Positions 45,129 to 52,624 of a DNA stretch of 64,000 nt are shown here, piece by piece (position 1 is the stretch's first letter; each line of letters starts with the position of its first letter). Origin of the DNA: JACPUX01 sp964517465 (GTDB lineage Bacteria; Pseudomonadota; Gammaproteobacteria; Burkholderiales; Casimicrobiaceae); assembly GCA_964517465.1 (NCBI GenBank), contig CAZFEK010000012.1:21845-85844 (forward strand), given 5' to 3'. The position numbers and the translations under genes were made by a program. The notes under the pieces are model-generated. The model saw nothing but the letters and a program-made list of their open reading frames with translations, had not been told where the DNA came from and did no database searches.

Positions 45129-45776
45129 TCATGATAGCGCGCCCGTGGATAGCTTCAAGACCGCGGCCACGATAGGCCGCGCCCAATCGGGCACATTCTT
45201 GATCTGGGCGGGGGCTAGCAGGCGTCCCTGCTCCAGGTGCAAAAGGAGCTTCGGACGCGGGATTCGGCCCTCGGCGGGGTCGGCTTCGGGGCTGTTGTCG
45301 AAGAGCCGCAAGCTTGCCAGGACGGGCAAGAGCCGGATGAGATTGCGGCGGCTGGCGTCGAAGCGCCGGCGGATGTCGGCCTGCGGAATACCGTGCCCGC
45401 CGTGCGCCACCCGCGCGGCAACACGGGCGAAATGAGTTTCCAGGGCCTCGAGCCCGATGAACCAGACATGGATGTCGAAACCGCGCGCTGCGGCTTCTTC
45501 CAGCAAACGGGGAATAGTGGCACCCCCCAGCGTCGATTCGAAAGCGTAATCCATATCTCGCGCGATGGCCGCTTCCAGCAGGCGCTTGCCCTCGCTCCAG
45601 GCGCGCGCGTTCGCCTCGGCCGCGGTGAGCCCGGGGGCGCGCCGACGGATCTCCTGCGCCCACTCGTCCGGGTTGAAATAATCCGCGCCGACTGCGCGCA
45701 GCATCGCGCCGCCGATACTGCTCTTGCCGGCGCCGTTGACCCCGGCCAGCACCCAAAGCGTCGGCACCGCCCGCAA
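45129..45776 (-). CDS. Zeta toxin-like P-loop kinase
   Basis: The 215-residue protein has a Walker A motif GVNGAGKSS near residue 12 and the zeta-family context YFNPDEWAQE and YAFESTLGG. Zeta toxins phosphorylate UDP-N-acetylglucosamine and block wall synthesis. Here the target is inferred only from the family. A TTG start lies right after the antitoxin stop (TGATTG); a GTG at 45767 is the alternative. It has moved with a Phd-type antitoxin and not an epsilon/PezA type. Confidence 0.8.
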   Translation of the reverse strand: MRAVPTLWVLAGVNGAGKSSIGGAMLRAVGADYFNPDEWAQEIRRRAPGLTAAEANARAWSEGKRLLEAAIARDMDYAFESTLGGATIPRLLEEAAARGFDIHVWFIGLEALETHFARVAARVAHGGHGIPQADIRRRFDASRRNLIRLLPVLASLRLFDNSPEADPAEGRIPRPKLLLHLEQGRLLAPAQIKNVPDWARPIVAAVLKLSTGALS

Positions 45777-46154
45777 TCAGCGCTTTCCGGCCCGGCGTTT
45801 CGCCGGGGCCGTTTTTTTTGCCATCGTCAGCGCCGCCTCCCCCAGCGCTCCCCCTCCGGCAGAAAAGGCTCGGGCACGCGCCTTCTTGGCGCCAGGTGCT
45901 TGCATAGCAAGCAGCAGCGCGTCGAGCTCGGCGCTCAACGTTTCGAGCACCGGCTCGCGTCCTCGGGTGAGCGCCTCGAATTCTTCGATCGACAAGATCA
46001 CCGCCCGGGGCGTGTCATGGCGCGTGATCGCCAATCCTCCCCGAGTCGCAACTTGGTCGAGCATCTGCCCGAAGGCGTTTTTGCATTCGCTGGACGGGAC
46101 GTGTTTGAGTTCAGTCCACTCTCCAAGCCGATTTCGGTAAGCAACCGCACCCAT
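45777..46154 (-). CDS. Phd/YefM-type antitoxin-like protein
   Basis: The 125-residue protein has a Phd/YefM-like N-terminal half (VPSSECKNAFGQMLDQVA, GLAITRHDTPRAVILSIEEFEAL) that should dimerise and bind DNA. A C-terminal half includes a basic Ala/Lys tail ending KRRAGKR. The ATG at 46154 follows GAGGG at six to seven bases. The gene ends exactly where the zeta-like toxin gene begins. A 12-bp palindrome with an overlapping promoter is just upstream, as expected for an autoregulated toxin-antitoxin pair. Confidence 0.8.
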   Translation of the reverse strand: MGAVAYRNRLGEWTELKHVPSSECKNAFGQMLDQVATRGGLAITRHDTPRAVILSIEEFEALTRGREPVLETLSAELDALLLAMQAPGAKKARARAFSAGGGALGEAALTMAKKTAPAKRRAGKR

Positions 46155-46185
46155 GATATGCCCTCGATGAGGAAAAGGCTCGGCC

Positions 46186-46214
46186 ATTTTAGCCAAATTG
46201 GACGAAATATCCAA
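46186..46214 (-). promoter_or_regulatory. Candidate promoter of the antitoxin-toxin pair
   Basis: On the minus strand, TTGGAT (46214-46209) and TAAAAT (46191-46186) are separated by 17 bp. The -10 matches five of six bases. It lies 31 bp before the antitoxin ATG and gives the pair its own transcript separate from uppP. Confidence 0.5.
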
Positions 46215-46221
46215 TTTGGCT
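46191..46221. promoter_or_regulatory. 12-bp perfect inverted repeat, candidate toxin-antitoxin operator
   Basis: AGCCAAATTGGA and TCCAATTTGGCT are perfect inverted arms around CGAAATA. The repeat spans the -35 and spacer of the candidate promoter, so a bound dimer would block transcription. It also touches the uppP stop. No T-run follows on the minus strand, so a terminator is less likely. Confidence 0.65.
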
Positions 46222-47045
46222 CAAGTAACCGTCCAGTTGACCCAGCCCGCCCAGGCGGTGATCAGGACCACGCCGCCGAAGAAGATGCGATACCAGGCGA
46301 AGATGCTGAAATCGTGGCTGCTGATGTAACGCAAGAGTCCGCGGACCGCCAGGAAGGCACTGACGAAGGCGGCGGCGAAGCCGACAGCGAAAGCGCTCAA
46401 ATTGGCGTCGGTGAATAGATGCCGATTTTTGGCCACCTCGTACACCGTGGCCGCAAACAAAGTGGGGATGGCGAGAAAGAACGAGAACTCGGTGGCGGCG
46501 CGGCGCGACAGGCCGAAGAACAAACCGCCGATGATGGTGGCGCCCGAGCGCGAGGTGCCGGGAATCAAGGCAAAAGCCTGAGCCAAGCCGAGCTTTAAGG
46601 CATCGAGCGGACGAATATCATCCACGCTTTCGATGCGTATGCGATGCTGGCGTCGTTCAGCCCAGAGAATGACCAGCCCGCCGACGATAAAGGCCAGGGC
46701 GACCGGGACGGGCTTAAACAAGGCCGCCTTGATCGCTTGGTGCAGCAGGAGACCCAAGAGGGCCAGCGGCAAAAAAGCGATGACGAGATTAAGCGCGAAT
46801 CGCTGCGCCACCGGGTCGCGCGGTAAACCGCGCGCCACGCCCCAAAGGCGGACGCGGTATTCCCAGCAAACCGCAAGAATGGCGCCGAACTGGATGACGA
46901 TTTCGAAGATCTTGCCAAAGTCGTCATTGAAGTCGAGCAAGTCTCCGACCAGAATCAAATGCCCGGTGGAGGAAACCGGCAGAAATTCGGTCAAACCTTC
47001 GACCACGCCGAGGATCAGCGCTTTCAGCAGTAGTGCGGCATCCAT
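46221..47045 (-). CDS. uppP: Undecaprenyl-diphosphatase
   Basis: The 274-residue membrane protein recycles undecaprenyl diphosphate to the carrier phosphate for peptidoglycan. Both catalytic regions are clear: EGLTEFLPVSSTGHLILVG near residue 16 and PGTSRSGATIIGG near 160. About eight membrane helices are visible. Its stop touches the operator of the downstream antitoxin-toxin pair, whose presumed target pathway (wall precursors) is also fed by this enzyme. Confidence 0.95.
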   Translation of the reverse strand: MDAALLLKALILGVVEGLTEFLPVSSTGHLILVGDLLDFNDDFGKIFEIVIQFGAILAVCWEYRVRLWGVARGLPRDPVAQRFALNLVIAFLPLALLGLLLHQAIKAALFKPVPVALAFIVGGLVILWAERRQHRIRIESVDDIRPLDALKLGLAQAFALIPGTSRSGATIIGGLFFGLSRRAATEFSFFLAIPTLFAATVYEVAKNRHLFTDANLSAFAVGFAAAFVSAFLAVRGLLRYISSHDFSIFAWYRIFFGGVVLITAWAGWVNWTVT

Positions 47046-47117
47046 GTCGTAAAAGCGGCCTGCGCTCGCCCGCTCCGGCCACGCCAGGGGTCGCCGGAGT
47101 GCTGGCAGCGGTTTCGG

Positions 47118-47522
47118 TCAATGCCCCTGGTTGCCGATCTGCTGCAAAAGCTCCTGCAGCTTTTCGGAGTGGTTTGCGGGTATCTTGCCCTGCGGCGTCA
47201 TTTGGTTGATCAACTCGGGCAGCATTTGGGAAAGGCCGGCACCCAAATCTCCCGAAGACATGCCCAGACGCGAAGCCAATCCGGATAAGCCGCCTGACCC
47301 CAGCGCACGCTGCAGGTCATCGCTGCTGATCGGCCGGTTCGCCCCCGTGCCAACCCAGGAATCCACCTCGCCGCCAAATCCCGCTTGTTTGAATCTTTCC
47401 ACGATGCCGGGCAGGCCGCCGTGCTGCTGCACCAAATCCAGCGCAGCTTGCGCCAGGGATCTGCCGTTGCCGCCCAAAACGTTGCCCAATACGCTGTTCA
47501 GCAAACCATCGAGAATGCCCAT
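47118..47522 (-). CDS. YidB-like (DUF937) protein
   Basis: The 134-residue protein begins MGILDGLLNSVLGNVLGG and contains the DUF937 pattern (GLPGIVERFKQAGFGGEVDSWVGTGANRPIS, LQRALG). It ends in PGK-like NHSEKLQELLQQIG. Function is unknown. The start at 47522 matches the family; upstream in-frame codons are not supported. It is divergent from the small Cys-rich gene. Confidence 0.85.
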   Translation of the reverse strand: MGILDGLLNSVLGNVLGGNGRSLAQAALDLVQQHGGLPGIVERFKQAGFGGEVDSWVGTGANRPISSDDLQRALGSGGLSGLASRLGMSSGDLGAGLSQMLPELINQMTPQGKIPANHSEKLQELLQQIGNQGH

Positions 47523-47677
47523 GTTCGACTCCAGTCGCCAAGACGAGGCCGCCATTGTAACGGCAATCGGCTCCGAAACCGCTTGGCCCGCGACACTTGG
47601 CAATTTCCGTGAAGCGCGAAAGAATGTGCGCTGTAAGCGCCCAGGGCGCTTCGAAAACGAGTCGGGAACATGTCGTC

Positions 47678-47878
47678 ATGAGCACCTGGGGATGCCCCAA
47701 TGACTTGAACGGTACTTGCCAATTGGTGCGGGGCGCCTTATGCGACCCCGGCATGCGCGGCTGCGTGCTGCATGGCAAAGTCCGTTTCGCCGGCGAGGCG
47801 CAAAATGAAGTGCGCAAGCCGGTCAAGGCCGCTCCCGCGCCGCCGACCGCGGCACGGAAGAAGCCCAATATCAACTGA
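47678..47878 (+). CDS. Small Cys-rich protein of unknown function
   Basis: The 66-residue protein begins MSTWGCPNDLNGTC and has four cysteines spaced C-x7-C-x7-C-x6-C, followed by a Pro/Ala/Lys-rich tail. The pattern resembles a small metal-binding or disulfide-stabilised domain seen in short hypothetical proteins of betaproteobacteria. It is the only plus-strand gene here and converges on the chalcone-isomerase-like gene with 8 bp between stops. It may be too short for many gene finders. Confidence 0.65.
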   Translation: MSTWGCPNDLNGTCQLVRGALCDPGMRGCVLHGKVRFAGEAQNEVRKPVKAAPAPPTAARKKPNIN

Positions 47879-47886
47879 GGGCGATC

Positions 47887-48450
47887 TCAGCCGCCGAGCA
47901 TGGCCTTCTTCAGGCTCTCGCTGACCGGGTGTTCGCCCAGCCAGATTTTCATCAGGGCGTTGTTGAAGGCGTCGCCGGCCACGGTGCCCTTGGCTGCGCC
48001 ATTGAGGGAAATCAGGGTGCCGGTTCCGGGGACGAAATCGATGGCCACCGTCTGCCCGGTCTTCACGTCCTTGAGACTGCGCATGAGGTTGTTGAGCTGG
48101 TCGACCTGAGCCTTCATGCCGTCCATTTCCGCTTTGGTGTGATTGTCCGCAAGACCATCATTGAAGGCATCGACCAGTTGATCGGCGGTGAGATCGCGCA
48201 AAAGCGTCATCTGCACGCGGCGCGGCGTCTTGAGACCGACGACCCCGCTGAGGCTGCTTTGTTTTTGCGACAGGTACAAAGCCCCGACATAAACCTTAAA
48301 AAAAGCTTTGCTGCGTATGCCCGCGCCGTTGAGCGCCAGGTCTGTGCCGGAAAGCGAGATCTTGTCTTCGAGCTTCACTCCGCCCACTTCCGCGGCATTG
48401 GCAAAAGCACAAATCAGCAAACCCAGGAACAGCGCCGTCCATTTCTTCAT
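47887..48450 (-). CDS. Chalcone isomerase-like periplasmic protein
   Basis: The 187-residue protein has a signal peptide (MKKWTALFLGLLICAFANA) and the CHI-fold pattern: GVKLEDKISLSGTDLALNGAGIRSKAFFKVYVGALYL, then LLRDLTADQLVDAFNDG and a C-terminal LGEHPVSESLKKAML. The catalytic set of plant chalcone isomerase is not expected here. Some CHI-fold relatives bind fatty acids. It is the last gene of the fad operon, 51 bp after the thiolase gene, so a lipid-binding role in the periplasm is a reasonable inference. Confidence 0.85.
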   Translation of the reverse strand: MKKWTALFLGLLICAFANAAEVGGVKLEDKISLSGTDLALNGAGIRSKAFFKVYVGALYLSQKQSSLSGVVGLKTPRRVQMTLLRDLTADQLVDAFNDGLADNHTKAEMDGMKAQVDQLNNLMRSLKDVKTGQTVAIDFVPGTGTLISLNGAAKGTVAGDAFNNALMKIWLGEHPVSESLKKAMLGG

Positions 48451-48473
48451 GTTTCCTCCGTCGTGTGGAATAG

Positions 48474-48493
48474 GGGCAGGCCGGCGCCTGCCC
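48474..48493 (-). terminator. Hairpin between thiolase and chalcone isomerase-like gene
   Basis: GGGCAGGC (48474-48481) pairs perfectly with GCCTGCCC (48486-48493) around a four-base loop. It lies 8 bp after the thiolase stop. No T-run follows. It probably stabilises or separates mRNA segments. Confidence 0.5.
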
Positions 48494-48501
48494 GGGTTAG
48501 A

Positions 48502-49698
48502 TCAAATCGCTTCCAATAGCCCTGCGGCGCCCATGCCGGTGCCTATGCACATGGTCACCATGCCGTATTTGCCCTTGCGGCGCTTCAAGCCATGCACCAC
48601 GGTGGCGGTGCGAATGGCGCCGGTGGCGCCCAGCGGGTGACCCAAGGCGATCGCGCCGCCCAAGGGGTTTACTTTCGCCGGATCGAGCTCCAGTTCGCGC
48701 ATCACCGCCAGGCTTTGCGCGGCGAAGGCTTCGTTCAGTTCGATCCAGTCGATTTGCGACAGCGTCAGGCCCGATTGTTTGAGCACTTTGGGAATGGCCG
48801 CGACCGGTCCTATGCCCATCACCTCGGGCGGCACGCCGGCTACGGCAAATCCCACCCAACGCGCCAGGGGCGCCAGCGCCAGTTCCTTGAGCACACGTTC
48901 GGAAACCAGCACCGCGGCGCCGGCGCCATCCGACATCTGCGAGCTATTGCCTGCGGTGACCGAGCCCCTGGCGGCGAATACGGGCTTGAGCTTGGCCAAG
49001 CCCTCGAGCGAGGTATCGGGGCGCGGACCTTCATCGTCGCTGACGAGTCTTTCTTTTTGCTTCACCTTGCGCGAGATGAGATCGGGCAGGGCCTCGCGCA
49101 CGGGGTAGGGCGTGATCTCGCTCTTGAATTCACCGCCGGCGATGGCCGCCATGGCGCGGCGATGTGATTCGACGGCGAAGGCGTCCTGATCTTCCCTCGA
49201 TACTTTCCACTGCGCCGCGACTTTTTCGGCGGTCAGGCCCATGCCGTAAGCGATGCCGTAGTTCTCTTCCTTGGCGAAAACCTCGGGGTTGGGTTTGAGG
49301 TTGTCGAGCATGGGAATCATGCTCATGCTCTCAGTGCCCGCCGCAATCATGATATCGGCCTCGCCGGTGCGGATGCGGTCCGCAGCAATCGACACCGCGT
49401 TAATGCCCGAAGAACAAAAGCGGTTGATGGTGAGGCCCGCCACAGTATTGGGCAATCCGGCCAAGAGCACGCCGATGCGAGCCACGTTCATGCCTTGCTC
49501 GCCCTCGGGCAGTGCGCAACCCACGACGACGTCTTCGATGCGCTTGGGGTCGATCTGGGGCACTTGCGCCAGAACGCTTTTCAGCACGAAGGCCAATAGC
49601 GTGTCCGGCCGGGTGTTTTTGAATACGCCTCGCGGCGCCTTGCCCACGGGTGTGCGGGTGGCGGCGACGATATAGGCGTCTTGCAGTTGTTTGCTCAT
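48502..49698 (-). CDS. fadA: Acetyl-CoA C-acyltransferase (thiolase), FadA-like
   Basis: The 398-residue thiolase has the nucleophile Cys in INRFCSSGINAVSIA (about residue 93), the IELNEAFAAQ stretch, the catalytic His in IALGHPLGATGA and the second Cys in MCIGTGMGAAG. It cleaves 3-oxoacyl-CoA to acetyl-CoA and a shortened acyl-CoA. GAGGAG precedes the ATG at 49698. It follows the FadN-type gene and probably forms a complex with it. Confidence 0.92.
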   Translation of the reverse strand: MSKQLQDAYIVAATRTPVGKAPRGVFKNTRPDTLLAFVLKSVLAQVPQIDPKRIEDVVVGCALPEGEQGMNVARIGVLLAGLPNTVAGLTINRFCSSGINAVSIAADRIRTGEADIMIAAGTESMSMIPMLDNLKPNPEVFAKEENYGIAYGMGLTAEKVAAQWKVSREDQDAFAVESHRRAMAAIAGGEFKSEITPYPVREALPDLISRKVKQKERLVSDDEGPRPDTSLEGLAKLKPVFAARGSVTAGNSSQMSDGAGAAVLVSERVLKELALAPLARWVGFAVAGVPPEVMGIGPVAAIPKVLKQSGLTLSQIDWIELNEAFAAQSLAVMRELELDPAKVNPLGGAIALGHPLGATGAIRTATVVHGLKRRKGKYGMVTMCIGTGMGAAGLLEAI

Positions 49699-49711
49699 CG
49701 TTTCTCCTCGA

Positions 49712-49734
49712 TCGCGACGGCCCGGCCGTCGCGA
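49712..49734 (-). terminator. Hairpin between fadN-type gene and thiolase
   Basis: TCGCGACGGC (49712-49721) and GCCGTCGCGA (49725-49734) form ten perfect pairs with a three-base loop. It lies just upstream of the thiolase ribosome site. It may protect the upstream mRNA or adjust translation of the thiolase. Confidence 0.55.
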
Positions 49735-49748
49735 AATGATGCTCGGTT

Positions 49749-52121
49749 TCAGTTGCGCAAGGGCTTGCCGGTTTCCAGCATGTGAGCGATACGCGCCTGG
49801 GTCTTCTCCTGCTTCAAGAGGTCGACAAATTCGGCTCGCTCCCAATCGATGAACCAGCGTTCATCCACCGCGCTGCCGGTCTCGATTTCGCCGCCGCAAA
49901 GCACTCGGGCGACCTTGTTGCCGATGACGAAATCGTAGGGCGAGATGAAGCCGCCGTCCCGCATGTTCACCAGCATCATCTGCAAGCGCGCGAGCCCCGA
50001 TTTGCCGGCTACGGTGATATTGCGGGCCGGCAACGGCGGCCGGTAGCCCGCTTCGGCGAGCGCCCGAGCCTGGGCCTTGGCCACGTGCAAGAGTTCGAAG
50101 CTGTTGAACACCACCACGTCGGAAGGGCGCAAATAGCCGATTTCTTTGGCCTCCAGCGCGCTCTTGGAGACCCTTGCCATGGCGATCGCTTGAAAAGCGT
50201 CGCGGATGCCGGGAAAGACATCGCCGCCCTTGGCCTGCTGCATGGCGCGCAAGGCAAATTCCTTGCACCCGCCGCCGGCGGGCAACAAGCCCACGCCCAC
50301 TTCCACCAGACCGATGTAAGATTCCAGCGCCGCCACGGTGCGATCACAATGCATTTGAAATTCGCAGCCGCCGCCCAGCGCCAGGCCGCGAATTGCCGCC
50401 ACGGTGGGGATGAGGCTGTATTTCAGCCGCTGTGAGGTGTGCTGGAACTTGGCGACTACGCCTTCCAACAGATCGAAGCGTCCGGCTTCGAGCACCGGCC
50501 GCAGCGAAGCGAGGTTCGCGCCGGCGGAGAAGGGTTCCTTGGTTTGCCACAGCACCAGCGCGGCCCAGTTCTTCTCCGCTTCGTCGATGGCGGCCAATAT
50601 GCCGTCGAGCACATCGTCGCCCACGACGTTCATCTTGCTCTTGAAAGAGAGGATGGCGATATCGTCGCCCGTGTGCCACAGGCGTACGGCATCGTTCTCG
50701 AAAATGGTCTGGCCCTTGTTCCACTTTTCGCCCAGCACCGGGTCGGGGAAATATTGGCGCTGATACACCGCCAGCGCGGAGCGGCCTTGGTCTGCGTTGG
50801 CGCTGGCGGAATATGCGCCCTGGGGCGTGTGGACTCCGGCCCGCCCGTCGCTGACCCAGGCGGGCAGCGGCGCATCGCTCATGGCCTTGCCGGCGGCGAT
50901 GTCCTCTTGGATCCACTTGGCCACTTGTTCCCAACCAGCGGCCTGCCAGGTTTCGAAGGGACCCATGGCCCAGCCGAAGCCCCAGCGTATGGCGAGATCC
51001 AAATCGCGCGCGTTGTGCGCGATATCGGCCAGATGCACGGCGCAATAGTGGAACAGATCGCGGAAGATCGCCCACAAGAACTGCGCCTGGGGGTGGGCAA
51101 ACGCCCTCAATTTGCCGAATTTCTCGGCCGGGTTCTTGAGCTTCAGGATTTCCGCCACCTCCGGATCCGCCTTGCCGGTCGAAGGACGGTAGTCGCGCGC
51201 CGCCAGATCGAGCACTTGAATCTCTTTGCCCACTTTGCGGAAAATGCCCGTCTTGGTTTTTTGTCCTAAAGCGCCCTTTTCGATCAGCGCCGCAAGCCAG
51301 GCGGGAGCCTGGTAATAGCGATGCCAAGGATCGGAGGCCAAGCTGTCCTGCATGGTCTTGATCACGTGTGCCATGGTGTCCAGGCCCACCACATCCGCGG
51401 TGCGGTAAGTGGCGCTTTTGGCGCGGCCGATGGCCGGGCCGGTCAGGGCATCGACGACATCGAAACCAAGCCCGAAGGCCTCGGTGTGATGCATGGTGGC
51501 GAGCATAGAAAATATGCCCACGCGATTGGCGACGAAGTTGGGTGTGTCCTTGGCGCGAATGACGCCTTTGCCCAGCGTGGTGACGAGGAAGTTTTCGAGC
51601 TGGTCGAGCACGACGGCGTCCGTGCCGCGCCCCGGGATCAGCTCGACGAGATGCATATACCGCGGCGGGTTGAAAAAATGCACGCCGCAGAAGCGCGCGC
51701 GCATCGACGCCGGACAGGCCTCGGCCAACGCGTTGATCGAAAGTCCCGAAGTGTTGCTGGCAAAAATGGCCTGCGGCGCGATGTGGGGCGCCACCTTTTC
51801 GTAGAGCGCCTTTTTCCAGTCGAGGCGCTCGGAAATGGCTTCGATCACGAGGTCACATTCGGCCAACAGAGCCAGGTGCTGCTCGTAATTCGCCGCCTCG
51901 ATGAATTGGGCGCGGTCCTTGGTGCCCAAGGGCGAGGGTTCCAGTTTGGCGAGGCCTGCGATGGCTTTGTTGACGATGCCATTGGGGTCACCCTCTTTGG
52001 CGGGCAAGTCGAACAGCACGGTGGCGACATCGGCATTGACGAGATGCGCGGCGATTTGCGCCCCCATCACCCCCGCGCCCAGCACCGCGACCTTACGGAC
52101 GAGAAATCGGGAATTACTCAT
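49749..52121 (-). CDS. 3-hydroxyacyl-CoA dehydrogenase/enoyl-CoA hydratase, FadN type
   Basis: The 790-residue bifunctional enzyme has the dehydrogenase first (KVAVLGAGVMGAQIAAHLVNA, NAD motif near residue 14) and the crotonase domain last (LALGGGCEFQMHCD). This order matches FadN of Bacillus and is opposite to FadB/FadJ. It performs the two middle steps of beta-oxidation. The start at 52121 places the NAD motif near the N-terminus, as in the family; the longer frame is not supported. The FadA-like thiolase is next. Confidence 0.9.
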   Translation of the reverse strand: MSNSRFLVRKVAVLGAGVMGAQIAAHLVNADVATVLFDLPAKEGDPNGIVNKAIAGLAKLEPSPLGTKDRAQFIEAANYEQHLALLAECDLVIEAISERLDWKKALYEKVAPHIAPQAIFASNTSGLSINALAEACPASMRARFCGVHFFNPPRYMHLVELIPGRGTDAVVLDQLENFLVTTLGKGVIRAKDTPNFVANRVGIFSMLATMHHTEAFGLGFDVVDALTGPAIGRAKSATYRTADVVGLDTMAHVIKTMQDSLASDPWHRYYQAPAWLAALIEKGALGQKTKTGIFRKVGKEIQVLDLAARDYRPSTGKADPEVAEILKLKNPAEKFGKLRAFAHPQAQFLWAIFRDLFHYCAVHLADIAHNARDLDLAIRWGFGWAMGPFETWQAAGWEQVAKWIQEDIAAGKAMSDAPLPAWVSDGRAGVHTPQGAYSASANADQGRSALAVYQRQYFPDPVLGEKWNKGQTIFENDAVRLWHTGDDIAILSFKSKMNVVGDDVLDGILAAIDEAEKNWAALVLWQTKEPFSAGANLASLRPVLEAGRFDLLEGVVAKFQHTSQRLKYSLIPTVAAIRGLALGGGCEFQMHCDRTVAALESYIGLVEVGVGLLPAGGGCKEFALRAMQQAKGGDVFPGIRDAFQAIAMARVSKSALEAKEIGYLRPSDVVVFNSFELLHVAKAQARALAEAGYRPPLPARNITVAGKSGLARLQMMLVNMRDGGFISPYDFVIGNKVARVLCGGEIETGSAVDERWFIDWERAEFVDLLKQEKTQARIAHMLETGKPLRN

Positions 52122-52158
52122 GGAAGTTGGTGTTTCCGTTGGAAAAAATGCGCCGAAA

Positions 52159-52173
52159 CTCCCGGCGCGGGAG
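52159..52173 (-). terminator. Small hairpin between thioesterase and fadN-type gene
   Basis: CTCCCG and CGGGAG form six pairs around a three-base loop, 4 bp after the thioesterase stop. On the minus strand a T-rich stretch (TTTCGGCGCATTTTTT) follows, so partial termination is possible. Confidence 0.4.
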
Positions 52174-52176
52174 ATC

Positions 52177-52602
52177 CTAAACTGGCAAGGGCCGAGGCCG
52201 ACGATCCTCGCCGACCGCAACATAGGTGAGACTAGCCTCGGTGACTCTGACGCTCTCCTCATCGCCCAGCTTGCGCTGGGCATAAACCTCGACATCGACC
52301 GTGATCGAAGTTCGCCCGACGCGGGCAAGCGTGGCGTAAAAGCTCACGACATCGCCCTGAAAGACCGGTTGCTTGAAGACGAAGGAATTCACCGCCACCG
52401 TGGCCACCTTGCCGCGCGCTCTTTGCACGGCCAGGATGGCCCCGGCGATATCCACCTGCGACATGATCCAACCGCCGAAGACATCGCCGTGGTAGTTGAC
52501 GTCCGAAGGCATGGGCACCACGCGCAGGGTAGGATGGCGGTCCGGCAGCGGAGTGTGCAGGCTTGCGGGACCGCCGCCCGCGTTCTTATCCATGGTGCTC
52601 AT
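52177..52602 (-). CDS. Acyl-CoA thioesterase, YciA-like hotdog fold
   Basis: The 141-residue protein has the YciA pattern: LRVVPMPSDVNYHGDVFGGWIMSQVDIAGAILA, the hotdog helix with its Asp, then VAVNSFVFKQPVFQGDVVSFYA. It hydrolyses acyl-CoA to free acid and CoA and may prevent trapping of CoA during fat breakdown. AGAAGGAAG precedes the ATG at 52602. It sits 22 bp after fadD. Confidence 0.9.
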   Translation of the reverse strand: MSTMDKNAGGGPASLHTPLPDRHPTLRVVPMPSDVNYHGDVFGGWIMSQVDIAGAILAVQRARGKVATVAVNSFVFKQPVFQGDVVSFYATLARVGRTSITVDVEVYAQRKLGDEESVRVTEASLTYVAVGEDRRPRPLPV

Positions 52603-52624
52603 CACGCTTCCTTCTGTCGGCAGG

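Noticed and set aside
46191..46221. Rho-independent terminator of uppP
   Set aside because: The stem is AT-rich in part and no T-run follows on the minus strand. Overlap with a good promoter makes an operator more likely.
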